A program made the translations under genes and the position numbers. This document shows positions 30,496-41,089 of a DNA stretch of 64,000 nucleotides, piece by piece. Numbering within the stretch: position 1 is the stretch's first letter; every line of letters starts with the position of its first letter. This DNA comes from Symbiodinium natans (taxonomy: Eukaryota > Sar > Dinophyceae > Suessiales > Symbiodiniaceae), in the NCBI GenBank assembly GCA_905221605.1, contig CAJNDS010002820.1, positions 1-64,000 on the forward strand, given 5' to 3'. Below the pieces are notes generated by a model. The model was not told the DNA's origin. It saw only the letters and a list, made by a program, of their open reading frames with translations, and did not search any database.

Positions 30496-30955
30496 CTGGG
30501 ACAAGGCATCCTGGACCAGAAGAGCAGGCCAGAATCCCTACGAGCCAGAATCCCTACGAGCAGAAGCCCTTAGAGAAACCCCCCTAGAGGCCCACGAAAG
30601 CCTTAAGAAGGCCCCCAGAAGGCCTCAAGAAGCCGTAAGAAGAGCCTCAAAGAGCCCAAAACCCTTAAAAAAGCGAAAGAAGCCTGAAAGAGCCCTGAAA
30701 TGCCCATCAAAGGCCCCTAAAGAAGCACACAAGAAAGCCTCAGAGTTGAGGGGGGCGGGGGGCAGGGCGGGGGTATGGGGTATAGGGTTTAGGGTTTAGG
30801 GCTTTGGGTTTAGGGTTTAGGGTTTAGGGTTTAGGGTTTAGGGCTTAGGGCTTAGGGCTTAGGGTTTAGGGTTTAGGGTTTAGGGTTTAGGGTTTAGGGT
30901 TTAGGGTTTAGGGTTTAGGGTTTAGGGTTTAGGGTTTAGGGTTTAGGGTTAGGGT
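30496..30955. repeat. AAGCCC-rich stretch followed by a (TTTAGGG)n array
   Basis: 30500-30740 is built of diverged AGAAGCCC/AAAGCCTC words without a gene. 30781-30955 is a (TTTAGGG)n array of about 23 units with CTTAGGG variants. Confidence 0.8.
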
Positions 30956-31292
30956 GGAGGGTTGAGGGTTTTGGGTTTAATTGCGGTGCAGAGAAAAGGC
31001 TTCTCAGCGGCTCACCGCGCAGTTCATGGAGCGGCGAAGCGCAGCTTCTCTGCTTGAAAGCCGACACCCCAAACCCGAAGGCCTCAAAAAAGAAACCAAA
31101 AGAACGCAAACCCCAAAACCTGAAACCAAAAAACACAACGCGTGTTTTGGGGGCTTCGGGCTTATAAGCTCCTAAAGCCCGGATGCCACACAAGGGGACA
31201 AAGCATTATGTGGTTTCCCGGCCGGTGACTTCCTCTAGGTTCCCTTGTACAGCAAACCAAGCTTACCCTAAACCCTATGCCCTAAACCCTAC

Positions 31293-31367
31293 ATCTCGAG
31301 ACCTTGGAGGGTCCTGGCGCTGGCGGTCGTATCTTCTCCCGCGGTAGCGGAGATAGGTCTCCAGGAC
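31293..31367 (-). CDS. candidate 75-nt exon with exact borders
   Basis: A GCCCCAG acceptor, then 25 codons starting VLETYLRYRGRRYDRQRQ, then a GAGAT|GTAGGG donor on the minus strand. Basic and aromatic content; family not recognised. The donor GT overlaps the first telomere-like heptamer of the intron. Confidence 0.55.
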
Positions 31368-31510
31368 CTGGGGCGCTGATGGGCTTTAGGTTCAAGGGTT
31401 TCAGGATTTTGGGGGTCTTCTGCTGACGGGGCCTAAACCGCTAAACCCTAAACCCCTAAGCCTAAACCCTGAACCCTGAACCCTACAGGGTCTTGGGCGC
31501 TTATGGGATG

Positions 31511-31564
31511 GGGAGACAGAGAGACAGAGAGACAGAGACAGAGAGAGAGCGAGAGAGAGAGAGG
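31511..31564. repeat. (GAGACA)/(GA)n microsatellite
   Basis: GAGACAGA words grading into GA dinucleotides. 31565-31855 holds no supported gene. Confidence 0.85.
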
Positions 31565-31858
31565 GTTTGGGGTTCACTGCTTCGGGTTCGAGGGGTGAGA
31601 GCTTAAGCCTTTGTTGGGCTTTAGTTTTTGTTGGGGGGCACTGTTTCTGCCATGCGCATGATGAGTTTAGGGGTTTAGGGGCACATTTTCACCTTCATGG
31701 GTTTTGACAGAGGCACTGGACCTCCTTGCAGGGCGACGCCCGCACCTGGTTTTGTGAAGTCGGGCTTTGATTACTTGCATACCCACACTCACCAATATGT
31801 ATACTCGGAAGCATAGCCTGCCCTCCCTCAACCCTCAGCCCGAAACCAACAGCCACAC

Positions 31859-31915
31859 CTCACAGGGTCCTGAGGCTAGCGCCAGCTGCTCGCCATAGCT
31901 CAGCGGTTCCCAAGC
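31859..31915 (-). CDS. candidate 57-nt exon with exact borders
   Basis: A strong CTCCTTGCAG acceptor, 19 codons reading AWEPLSYGEQLALASGPCE, and a GAG|GTGTGG donor on the minus strand. The length is a multiple of three. Product unknown. Confidence 0.55.
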
Positions 31916-32112
31916 CTGCAAGGAGAGGATTCTTTCGTGGGGAGCGAGGTGAGGTTGAGGGGTTGTTTAGGGCTTGGGGCGTAGTGGGGGGGGGGGGGGC
32001 TTGGGGTTTGAGGTTTACGGCTTACAGGTCTAGGGACTGAGGGTTTAGGACCGAAAATTAAGGGCTTTGGGCTTTAACATTCAGGTTTCGGGCTATGGGG
32101 AGATCAGGGAGG

Positions 32113-32302
32113 TACCAGTTAACTACTAATTGCTTAAGAACCCCCAAAAGGAAAATCCTGGGATGTTCAGGGCACCTTAACTACTATTTGTTTAAGAACC
32201 CCCCAAAAAGGAAAATCCCTCCATTGCCCTTATAAGGAGGATTTCTTTTTGGTATTTTGGGGTTCTTAAGCAACTAGTGGTTAAGGTGCCCTGAACATCC
32301 CA
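32113..32302. mobile_element. 144-bp near-perfect palindrome plus a half copy
   Basis: TGGGATGTTCAGGGCACCTT and TTTAAGAACCCCCC at 32159-32220 are mirrored by GGGGTTCTTAAGC and AAGGTGCCCTGAACATCCCA ending at 32302. A partial extra arm (TAACTACTAATTGCTTAAG) lies directly to the left. This is a foldback element able to form a long hairpin. Confidence 0.75.
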
Positions 32303-32339
32303 CAGGGTCTCAGATCTTCGGACTGACGTTGGGCTTCGA

Positions 32340-33300
32340 GCCGAAGGGCTTAGGGTTTAGGGTTTAGGGTTTCGGGTTCAGGGTTAGGGTTACAACGACT
32401 GGCAGCTGACCAGGGTGTTTCCGGTTTGGCGCCGCCGATGCACGGACGTCACAAGCACACTCTATGCGCGGGGGGAGAGGTCTTCAGGGCATAGGGACTC
32501 ACGTCGACTCGCGTAGCCTTGCACGATTCAGGGTATAGGGTTGGTTCTAAGGGTCCTAAGGGTCTGGGGCTCAGTTGGGGTTTAAGGGCTTCGTGTTGCA
32601 TAGGGTTACCCTGCGCAGCCCAAAACCTTCCCTCAACCCAAAGCTGCCCCTGCCTCTTGACTTTCCGCTTGCGACACTTCCTCGGCTAACGGAAGTGGAG
32701 GGGCGAGCCGAGCTTAGCCGGCTTGTGGGCTGGGGAAATCAGGGAACACTCAGAGGCCAGGGTTTTGCACCTCGTGGGAGGGGGGGGGGCTTCCCAAGCT
32801 TCAGGGTTTAAGAGCAGCAGCTTAAGAGTCTTTCAGAGGCTGATTTCAGTGGGCCCTTCGTGTGCAGCCTCTTCACCAAGCCATCGAGTGGCTATAAAGC
32901 TACCCTAAACCCCTGAACCGCTAAACCCTAAACCCCACACCCGAAACCCCAAGCCCTAAACCCTAACCTCAATCTTGATCCCGCTCCTGCCTTACTTAAA
33001 AACTCAATCATAACAATAACCAAACAATGTAGACACAAATGCAAAAAATGGCAGAGTGAAAGTTTGTTCAACTCGAACAGTGAAATCATGGGCACGCGGC
33101 CCGAAGGCCTGCCCCCAGAAGCCACTTCTCAGATCCCAAACCCGAAGCCAAGTTCCTTGGAGGGGACCGCCCCGACACCCTGAACAGGCCTGGGCTTTAG
33201 GGTTTAGGCTTTAGGGTTTTGGGTTCAGGGTTTAGGGTTTAGGTAAACCCTAAACCCTAAACCCTGAACCTTAAACCCTAAACCCTAAACCCTAACCCCA
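32340..33300. other. mixed stretch, no supported gene
   Basis: Short TTTAGGG and CCCTAAA tracts (32346-32394, 32925-32960, 33190-33300) with anonymous sequence between. A 65-codon minus-strand frame at 32928-33125 is leucine-rich but has no motif. Confidence 0.4.
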
Positions 33301-33329
33301 CCCCTCATGTCACACAACATGGGAATCGC

Positions 33330-33408
33330 CGCCGCGAGGCGGAAGCGAAGCGGCTGTGTGATGTGGACGCGGCGGGGTCCCCCTGGCAGCCGCACTTTCC
33401 AAGAAAGC
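33330..33408 (-). CDS. candidate exon island, strand uncertain
   Basis: Between a CCCTAAA and a TTTAGGG tract. The minus strand after TGCCAG reads GDPAASTSHSRFASASRRR. The plus strand also reads EAEAKRLCDVDAAGSPWQPH without a stop. Confidence 0.3.
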
Positions 33409-33439
33409 CCTTAGGGTTTAGGGTTTAGGGTTTAGGGTT

Positions 33440-33580
33440 CCCCCCTACCCCCCCCCCCCCCTACCCCCCCCCCCTACCCCCCTTACCGCACCCCCCCTTA
33501 CCCCCCCCCCCTTACCCCCCCCCCCCCCCCTGCCGCCCCACCCCCCCCCCCCCCCCCACCCCCCCACCCCCCCCCAACCC
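33440..33580. repeat. poly-C tract with CCCCTA words
   Basis: Runs of 6-15 C separated by TA, TTA or A. A potential i-motif on this strand and G-quadruplex on the other. Confidence 0.9.
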
Positions 33581-34192
33581 CTAACAGGAACCGCAAACAA
33601 AATCACCAAACCCCAAACCTTAAACTTGTTCTCCTGCGGGGTCGGCGGCTTGAGCCGGAGGCTCTTAAATTTAGGGTTTAGGATGTAGGGGATTGGGTCG
33701 GGTTCCCAAAATGGGGCGCACCTTTTTGTTCACTTTTGCTTTTGTTGCGGGTAGGGGAGTCGACTTTGGCATTTTTTGGTGGTATACTAGGGTACTCGTA
33801 TTTTGGAACATACCCATTCTGGACTTTATTTCGGGTTGCGGGGCTGGAGTTCTTGTAAGGAGTTGGGCTGTGCACAACTTGGGCTTGGCTATGCCTTTGA
33901 AAGCTTCCGGCGCTTCGGGTTTCAGGTGTTCAGCCCCTCAGCCCCCCAAAACCCTAAACCCTCAAACCCCAAAACCCTAAACCCTCAAACCCCCAAAGCC
34001 CCTAAACCCCCGAACCCCTACACCCTAAACCCTCAAACCCCAAACCCCTAAGGCCTCGAACTCTTAAACCCTCAACCCTAAAACCCTACCCATCAAACCC
34101 TCAAACCCCTGAATCTAGGATGGCCTTTACCAGCGTCTGAAAAATATTCCTAGCTATGCTGCTATTAACCAATAAGGGAAACCAAACCCCCT

Positions 34193-34250
34193 AAACCCTA
34201 AACCCTAAACCCTAAACCCTAAACCCTAAACCCTAAACCCTAAACCCTAC
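34193..34250. repeat. (CCCTAAA)n array
   Basis: Eight perfect heptamers. The preceding segment 33920-34110 is degenerate CCCTAAA/CCCTCAA sequence. Confidence 0.9.
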
Positions 34251-34273
34251 CAAGGAATCCTCCCAACGCTCAC

Positions 34274-34344
34274 GGCTCGCCCTTCAGAGATCTTGGCACC
34301 TCGGGGATCTCCGTGCGACCTTCAGACGCTGCTTGCTCCGAGAG
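34274..34344 (-). CDS. candidate 71-nt exon, minus strand
   Basis: A CCCCAG acceptor, then LSEQAASEGRTEIPEVPRSL and KGE, then a strong GAGCC|GTGAGC donor. CCCTAAA on the left and TTTAGGG on the right (34348-34420). Confidence 0.5.
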
Positions 34345-34454
34345 CTGGGGTTTAGGGTTTTAAGGTTTAGGGTTTAGGGTTTAGGGGTTTAGGGTTTCAG
34401 GGGTTCTAGGGGTTGGTTTTAGGGGTTTTAAGGGTCTGAACCCTGAATTTCAAT

Positions 34455-34548
34455 AAACCCTAAACCCCCTAAACCCTAAACCCTAAACCCTAAACCCTAA
34501 ACACTAAACCCTAAACCCTAAACCCTAAACCCTAAACCCTAAACCCCT
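34455..34548. repeat. (CCCTAAA)n array
   Basis: About 13 heptamers. Confidence 0.9.
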
Positions 34549-34550
34549 GA

Positions 34551-34610
34551 GCTGCCAACCGGCATCACTTGGCTGCGCCGCGCGCCCATCCTGGCCAGGG
34601 GAGTAGGCTC
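34551..34610 (-). CDS. candidate exon island, minus strand
   Basis: Minus-strand AYSPGQDGRAAQPSDAGWQL is open, with an AAGAG acceptor-like site upstream. The plus strand is also open. Confidence 0.35.
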
Positions 34611-34619
34611 TTGGGGGGA

Positions 34620-35490
34620 TGAAGATTTGATTTCGGCTTTAGGGTTTAGGATTAAGGGTTTAGGGTTTAGGATTAAGGGTTTTGGGTTTAGGGTTTAGGG
34701 TTTAGGAGTAGGATTAAGGGTTTAGGGTTGGGTTGTATAATTGCCCAAATATATATACTCTAGGTTTTAGGGTCTAGGGTATAGGGTTAAGGGTTAGGGT
34801 TTAGGGGTTGGTGAGAATACGGCAAGGCTCATGCGATCTCGGATGCTGCGCAACCCTAAACCCCAAACTCCAAAAACCCCAACCCCCAAACCCGAAACCC
34901 GGAAACCCTGACACCCTAAACTCCAAACCCTAACCCCTGAACCCGAAGCCCCGAAACCCTAGACCCTAAACCCCAGCTGAGATACCCTGAACGTATAAAC
35001 TCGGGCTGACTGAGGAACCACCCAGGCTTCCGCCATCATTTTACCGTCGGTCGCCACGGGCCAGAACTTAACCCTCAACTCTGAATCCTAAACCGTCTCA
35101 ACCCTAAACCCTACACCCAACAAAGGCCACGGTGGAGCCCAGACCCCCCCCCAAAGAAAAAAACAACATAATATTAAAAATAGCAAAAATCATCACTACA
35201 AATAAATACATGAAGAATTAAATCAATACATAAATAAACAAACACATAAATAAAAGGACCCCTAAACCCTGGAACCCAGACCCTAGCCCTTAAACGCTAG
35301 ACCCTGGACCCCAAAAGAAAACACCTCCACAGCCCTTGCAGCCCTCAAGACTCTAAACCCTACACCCTAAACCCTAAACCCTAAACCCCAAACCCTACAC
35401 CCTAAACCCTAAACCCTAAACCCAAAACCCTAAACCCCAAAAAGAGGCACACACAAGGGTCCTTCGAGCTGGCACGAGCCTGTACCTGCA
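34620..35490. other. telomere-like and AT-rich mixed stretch
   Basis: TTTAGGG words (34640-34800), CCCTAAA-like words (34850-34975 and 35330-35440) and an AT-rich patch of AAATA words (35155-35258). No gene seen. Confidence 0.5.
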
Positions 35491-35493
35491 GGA

Positions 35494-35762
35494 GTAGGGT
35501 TTAAGGGTTTAAGGGTTTAAGGGTTTAAGGGTTTAAGGGTTTAAGGGTTTAAGGGTTTAAGGGTTTACGGGTTTAAGGGTTTAAGGACTTAAGGATTTGA
35601 AGGTTTATGGGTTTAAGGATTTAAGGACTTCAGGGAAGGGTTAATGGTTTAAGGGTTTACGGGTCTACGGGTGTACGGGTTTAAGAGTTTAAGGATTTGA
35701 GGGTTTGAGGGTTTGAGGGTTTGAGGGTTTGAGGGTTTGAGGGTTTGAGGGTTTGAGGGCTC
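35494..35762. repeat. (TTTAAGGG)n then (TTTGAGGG)n octamer arrays
   Basis: About 12 TTTAAGGG octamers, a mixed centre, then eight TTTGAGGG octamers. The period is 8 instead of 7, so slippage and local amplification explain them better than telomerase addition. Confidence 0.9.
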
Positions 35763-36425
35763 AAAAGATTTAGCGCTTGAAGGGCTTAGAGTGACCTTAA
35801 GCCCTAAGGCTGGACGCTGCCTTGCTGCGGGCATGATGCACTTCAATCTCAAATCAAGGGCACTAAAGGCGGGACCCTTATAAGGGACCTTAGGGGTAAT
35901 TTAGGGGTAACTTAGGGGGTATTTAGGGGAACTACATAAGGTATATATAAGGGTTATATAGGGGAATACGATGAAGGGCCCCTTCTAGGGTCCCTCCTTA
36001 TGCCCCTTACTCCAAGGGGGCACTTCGCCGTTCCTGTTTGCGAGCTTTTGCCGGGCCCAAGCCCGACACCTTACCCAAAACCCTAAACCCTTAACCCTAA
36101 ACCCTAAGGGGAGTTGCATGGCCCCTTACTATGGTCCCTTACCCTCTGTAAAGGGTTCTGATGTATGGGCGGGGTATATAAGGGGTCCCCCTTTTTTTCT
36201 GGGCCCAGATTAAGGGGCCATGTACGAGTAACAACCCCAAGTATAAACCCGAAACCCCCAAACATCCGAAGCAAGAGCAGCACCCCAGACTTTATCCCTC
36301 CGTCGCACTCCAATCGAAAACCCCTAAACCCTAAACCCCTGAAGCCTAAACCCCTAAAGCCGAAACCCCTAGAGCCTAAACCCCTAAACCCTAAACTCTT
36401 AAACCCCTAAACCCCAAAACCCCAA
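35763..36425. other. stretch with stepwise GGGTAACTTAGG words, no gene
   Basis: Repeats of TTAGGGGTAA-like words (35890-35960) and inverted GGGTCCC words around 35990 and 36180. CCCTAAA-like words at 36320-36420. Confidence 0.45.
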
Positions 36426-36429
36426 AAAG

Positions 36430-36479
36430 AGAGCAAAACGCCTTGGCGGCCGTGACCATGCCGGGCACAGGGATGGCCC
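36430..36479 (-). CDS. candidate exon, minus strand
   Basis: A GCCATGCAG acceptor is followed by AIPVPGMVTAAKAF on the minus strand. The left flank is CCCTAAA-like; the right flank is degenerate. Confidence 0.35.
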
Positions 36480-36744
36480 CTGCATGGCCGTCAGGGGCCA
36501 ATTTTGGGTCAGGGTCGAGGGTTCAGGGCTTGGGGTTTTTAGGGTGGTAGAATACGAGCCTAAACCCTAAACCCTAAACCAGGGGGTTTTTAAGGCTTAG
36601 AGGGCTTTGAGGGCTTAGAGGGCTTAGAGGAAAGGGTCCCTTGGAAGGTCTTCAACCTTTGGTCCCCACATCTCAATGTGTGTGAAGCTTCTCAGGATGG
36701 GATAGAGAGGGCCCCCTAGCGGGGGCACGATGAAGCTGGGGGTA

Positions 36745-36830
36745 GTAGACTACAGTATACTATGGCATACTATAGTAGACCATAGCATGCTATAGTAGGC
36801 TAAAGTAGGCAATAGTAGGCTATAGTAGTT
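36745..36830. repeat. TATAGTAGGC/TATAGTAGAC tandem words
   Basis: About eight diverged copies of a 9-11-bp ACTATAGTAG word, partly self-complementary. Confidence 0.7.
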
Positions 36831-36989
36831 CTTCAGGGCTTGGGTCCTTACACTTCAAACCCCTCAAACCCCCAAGAGCCAACCCTCAAAAAGGCCTCAA
36901 CGTGCTCCCGTGCGGCACATCCGTTTACGGAGCTGCGAGTCGGAGAGTTGTGGGCTGATTTTAGACGGAGTCTTTGGGAGTGCTGGGTT

Positions 36990-37740
36990 TAGGGTTTAGG
37001 CCGAAACCCTAAACCCTAAACCCTAAACCCTAAACCCTAAACCCTAAACCCCCCGTAGGGATTATGGTGCAGGGCTTAGGGCTAAGGGTTCAAGGGTGCA
37101 GGGTGGGCCTCTCAAATCTGCGGTGGCCTAGAGTTGAATTCCCCGCATCGGGCGCGCAAGCTTTTTATGGCAAGTCCACATCTTCCGATCTTCAATCACG
37201 GTGAGCTGCTGCCTCGTGTCTCTTGAAGACTACACCTTTCGAGCCCTCAAAAGCAGCAGGCCGGCGCTGCAGCAGAGAAAAAAAAACTGTTCAGATGCTG
37301 CTGTTTGCCGGGATCACCCTGCACCCTGCTAAACTGACATTCGGCCTCTTCCCCCCTCTCCCATCCCCCCCCCAAATTGTGTACAAAATAAACCTATCCC
37401 CGCAGTCCCACTCACGACTTCTTATGAGCAAAGGGTGCATGGCCTCACCACCCCTCTCTCCCAACGTGATGCAATGTGTCTTTAAGCACACCAGTAACCA
37501 GCTGCAACATTTTGGCTTGCAGGGTTATTGAGGCGCATTGGCTTCCTGCAGGCGCACGGATCCTAGGCCCCCAACCCCAATAATCCCCGAATGCCGCAAC
37601 GCCTACGAGGCCTAAAGGGCCTAAACCAAAACCCCGAAGTTCCAAAGCCTCCAAACCCTAAACCCTAAAACCCTCAACTCCCCTAAGCCCTCAACTCCGA
37701 AACCCTAAACCCTAAACCCTCAACTCCGAAACCCTAAACC
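36990..37740. other. CCCTAAA array and anonymous low-repeat stretch
   Basis: A (CCCTAAA)n array at 37006-37051 precedes about 500 bp of low-repeat sequence (37100-37600). A 102-codon plus-strand frame has no motif. CCCTAAA words return at 37655-37740. Confidence 0.45.
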
Positions 37741-37744
37741 CTAC

Positions 37745-37820
37745 GCCAAGTGCGAGGTTCCGATCCGCTTTTGTCCCGCCATCGCTGAGCTGCTGCATCA
37801 GGCTCTCGATCGACTCAGGC
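37745..37820 (-). CDS. candidate 76-nt exon with clear borders
   Basis: A GAACCAG acceptor, then PESIESLMQQLSDGGTKADR and NLALG, then a GGC|GTAGGG donor on the minus strand. Helical, charged and coding-like. The right flank is TTTAGGG (37837-37875). Confidence 0.55.
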
Positions 37821-38230
37821 CTGGTTCTCAACTACAGAGTGTTTTGGGTTTAGGGTTTAGGGTTTAGGGTTTCGGGGGGCCGGCGGCCTTTCGGTGTTCA
37901 GGTAGAGGGTTTGCAGAAGGCTTGGGGTTTTGGGGGCTTCGGGCTCAGGATTCAAGAACTCAGAAGGGCAACAAGGAGCACTCAACCCATTTTAGGTGCA
38001 GTGTCTCACTGCCCATCTTGCAACGCCCCAGATGCACGGCTAAGCCCCCAACCCTACTCCACAGAATCCCAAAACGAAGCAACAAAGCGAAACGCTGAGG
38101 TGGAAAGTTCAAATCCTCAACCTCAAACTCAAAACCCTAAACCCTAAACCCTCAATCCTCAACCCTCAACCCTAACCCCTAACCCCTAAACCCTAAACCC
38201 TAAACCCTAAACTGCTCCTACACCCTAAAC

Positions 38231-38286
38231 GCCCTCCAAAGCTCAGCTCCAAGCTCTGCTGGCTTGGACTCCCTTGGCTTGGGCGC
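38231..38286 (-). CDS. candidate 56-nt exon, minus strand
   Basis: A TGGCCAG acceptor, then APKPRESKPAELGAELWRA, ending at GC|GTTTAGGG, so the donor GT is the start of a telomere-like heptamer. CCCTAAA on the left (38138-38212). Confidence 0.45.
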
Positions 38287-38297
38287 CTGGCCAACTT

Positions 38298-38560
38298 TAG
38301 GGCTAGGGTTTAGGGCTAGGGTTTAGGGTTTAGGGTTTAGGGTTTAGGGTTTGGGGTTTGGGGTTTGGGGTTTGGGGTTTGGGGTTTGGGGTTTGGGGTT
38401 TGGGGTTTGGGGTTTGGGGTTTGGGGTTTGGGGTTTGGGGCTAGGGTTTTGGGTTTAGGGTTTTGGGTTTAGGGTTTGAGGGTTGAGGGTTCAGGGTTTA
38501 TGGTTGAGGGTTTAGGGTTTAGGGTGTAGGGTGTAGGGTGTAGGGTTCAGGGTTCAGGGT
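38298..38560. repeat. (TTTAGGG)n with a homogenised (TTTGGGG)n core
   Basis: About 14 consecutive TTTGGGG heptamers (38341-38440) inside TTTAGGG, then TGTAGGG and TTCAGGG variants. Confidence 0.95.
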
Positions 38561-38821
38561 TCCCTAAGGTTCCCTAGGTACCTACCCCCATGAAGCCCCC
38601 TCTCTTAAGAACCCTATAAAAAGGGTCCAGCCACTTCCCTGCCACCGAATACCACGTACTAGGGCCTTTGTTTCTAAGGCTGCTTCAGAGGCCAAGGGTG
38701 ATCCTTGTACCCTAAGGAAGTTACAGGCCGAAAGCTCTCAAACGAACCCTTCTGAGAGGGGAGGAGGGTTGCACTAACCAGGGACCACATGAAAAAAAGC
38801 AAAAGGAGTCTCATTATAATT

Positions 38822-39290
38822 ATAACTGATAATAATAATGATAATGATAATGATGATGATGCGAATAATAGTAGCAATAATCATAATAATAATAGTAGTA
38901 GTAGTAGTAGTAGTAATAATAAAACAATAATAATAACAATAATAACAATAGTAACCATAATAACAATAATAACAATGATAACAATAATAACAATAATAAC
39001 AATAATAACAATAATAACAATAATAACAATAATAACAATAATAACAATAATAACAATAATAACAATAATAACAATAATAACAATAATAACAATAATAACA
39101 ATAATAACAATAATAACAATAATAACAATAATAACAAGAATAACAAGAATAACAATAATAACAATAGTAACAATAATAACAATAATAACAATAATAACCA
39201 TAATCACAAGAAAAGTAATAGTGATAATAATATTAACAATAATCATAATAACAACAATAATCATAATCATAATCATAAAGTGTGTGTATA
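38822..39290. repeat. (AATAATAAC)n microsatellite
   Basis: AT-rich, about 470 bp. The core 38935-39190 is AATAACAAT-type trinucleotides; edges carry GATAAT, AGTAGT and AATCAT words. All long Ile/Thr and Leu frames here are artefacts. Confidence 0.95.
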
Positions 39291-39310
39291 TACAAGTAAG
39301 AAAATACCAC

Positions 39311-39402
39311 CACGTCGCGGAGGTCGCTTCGGCCTCCTCCGGCAGCGAGGGCGCTGCCCGCGGCACCCGCGGCGCCTCGGCGCGGCGCTTTGGGCGCAGC
39401 TC
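39311..39402 (-). CDS. candidate 92-nt exon, minus strand
   Basis: An AACCAG acceptor, then ELRPKRRAEAPRVPRAAPSL and PEEAEATSA, then GT donors at CGAC|GTGGTG or 3 bp on. The frame is open with an E/A/P/R-rich composition like the other exons. TTTAGGG on the right; here the left flank is the AT microsatellite. Confidence 0.45.
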
Positions 39403-39424
39403 CTGGTTTTGTGGTGTAGGGATT

Positions 39425-39560
39425 AGGGTTTAGGGTTAGGGTTTGGGGTTTGGGGTTTGGGGTTTAGGGTTTAGGGTTTAGGGTTTAGGGTTTCGGGTTT
39501 AGGGTTTAGGGTTCAGGGTTTAGGGTTGTTTAGGGTTTAGGGTTGTCTAGGGTTTAGGGG
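39425..39560. repeat. (TTTAGGG)n array
   Basis: About 18 heptamers, with TTTGGGG and interrupted GTTTAGGG units. Confidence 0.9.
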
Positions 39561-39825
39561 TTAGGGCTGAGGGTTGCCTAAAGGTTGACTTAGCCCAAGC
39601 GCGCTCATTTACCAGCCCAGCCCTTCCAAAAAAAAGATGTTCAGCAACAGCCCGGGAAGCCATGTGCTCGTCAAGGTACTCCGCCTCAAACATGAAACTG
39701 CAAACAATTCTTCAAGTGGGCTGCTGGCTGCTGGCTCGGCTCTTGTGCTTCCAGGGCCTTGCTTAGGTGCTGAAGCAGGAGATGCCCTAACCCCTGAACC
39801 CCAAACCCGAAACACTCTATCCCTA

Positions 39826-39960
39826 AACCCTAAACCCTAAACCCTAAACCCTAAACCCTAAACCCTAAACCCTAAACCCTAAACCCTAAACCCCTAAACC
39901 CTAAACCCCTAAACCCTCTTCCCCTAAACCCTCTACCCCCAAACCCTAAACCCTCGACTC
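39826..39960. repeat. (CCCTAAA)n array
   Basis: Eleven perfect heptamers followed by CCCCTAAA and CCCTCTA variants. Confidence 0.9.
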
Positions 39961-40060
39961 GCAGTCTGAAGCATGCGGGGCCGTTCACAAAAAAAAAGGC
40001 TGAGCAGCTCAAGGAAAGGTTACGTGGGGGAATATGGCTAAGGCCCCTCTAACATGCCCA

Positions 40061-40430
40061 AGGGTTTAGGGTTTAGGGTTTAGGGTTTAGGGTTTAGGGT
40101 TTAGGGTTTAGGGTTTAGGGTTTAGGGTTTAGGGTTTAGGGTTTAGGGTTTAGGGTTTCGGGTTCAGGGTTCAGGGTTCAGGGTTCAGGGTTTAGGGTTT
40201 AGGGTTTAGGGTTTAGGGGGTAAGGTTTAGGGTTTAGGGTTTAGGGTTTAAGATTTAGGGTTTAGGGTTTAGGGTTTAGGGTTTAGGGTTTAGGGTTTAG
40301 GGTTTAGGGTTTCGGGTTCAGGGTTCAGGGTTCAGGGTTTAGGGTTTAGGGTTTAGGGGGTTAAGGTTTAGGGTTTAGGGTTTAGGATTTAGGGTTCAGG
40401 GTTCAGGGTTAAGGGTTTAGGGTTTAGGGT
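40061..40430. repeat. (TTTAGGG)n array with duplicated variant blocks
   Basis: About 52 heptamers. The block TTCGGGTTCAGGGTTCAGGG followed by TTTAGGG units and GGGGTAAGG occurs twice (about 40155-40240 and 40310-40400), showing segmental duplication inside the array. Confidence 0.95.
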
Positions 40431-40676
40431 AAAATTCCCAAACCCTTAGTCCCTCAGCCCGCAAATGCACAACCCGAAGCCCTGAGGCCATTCAAAACTC
40501 AAGTGCTCAACCATCCCCGAAAAGCCCTGCAAGCTCAGCAAAAGTCCTGAGGGCTAGGGCTAGGTTTAAGGACTTGAAAAGTCCCACGGTGGATGGAGAA
40601 CAACCGAAGTTACGCGCGGAAAGCCGAAGAAATTCTACGCAGGTGTTGGGGTTTAGGGTTGTAAGGTTTAAGGTCT

Positions 40677-40770
40677 TTGGTTTAGGGTGTAGGGTGTAGG
40701 GTGTAGGGTGTAGGGTGTAGGGTGTAGGGTGTAGGGTGTAGGGTGCAGGGTGTAGGGTGGAGGGTGTAGG
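40677..40770. repeat. (TGTAGGG)n array
   Basis: About 12 TGTAGGG heptamers, another homogenised variant. Confidence 0.95.
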
Positions 40771-40837
40771 GTGTAGCCCAGTCCTGCTCCAGCCCATCCC
40801 ACGCCAGCGTGGCAGGCTTCATCTGAGACTTCAGCTG

Positions 40838-40997
40838 GGCTGTTCCCCCCTTACACTCACAGCTCCTTAGTAGGGATTTTAGTACCCCCTAGTTATAGTC
40901 CCTTTTTGAGGACTGTTTGTAGAATTCATAGGGATTATAGTACCCCCCCTATTTATAGTCCCTTTTTGAGGACTGCTAGTAGAAAGGGGAACATCCC
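40838..40997. mobile_element. family-3 foldback element, copy b
   Basis: GGCTGTTCCCCCCTTACAC and AGTCCCTTTTTGAGGACTG words, with the end GAAAGGGGAACATCCC complementary to the start. The inner segment TAGTACCCCC-TATAGTCCCTTTTTG is tandemly duplicated. Confidence 0.6.
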
Positions 40998-41089
40998 AAG
41001 ACTTCAGGGTTGTTTTGGAAGATCCAGGCGAGATTCCCGCTATATTGACGTTCCCTTCCAGGGTCCTAAGCCCAACAAAAAACCTTGAC

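Noticed and set aside
38789-39433. Long Ile/Thr-rich and Leu-rich frames
   Set aside because: They translate the AATAAC trinucleotide microsatellite.
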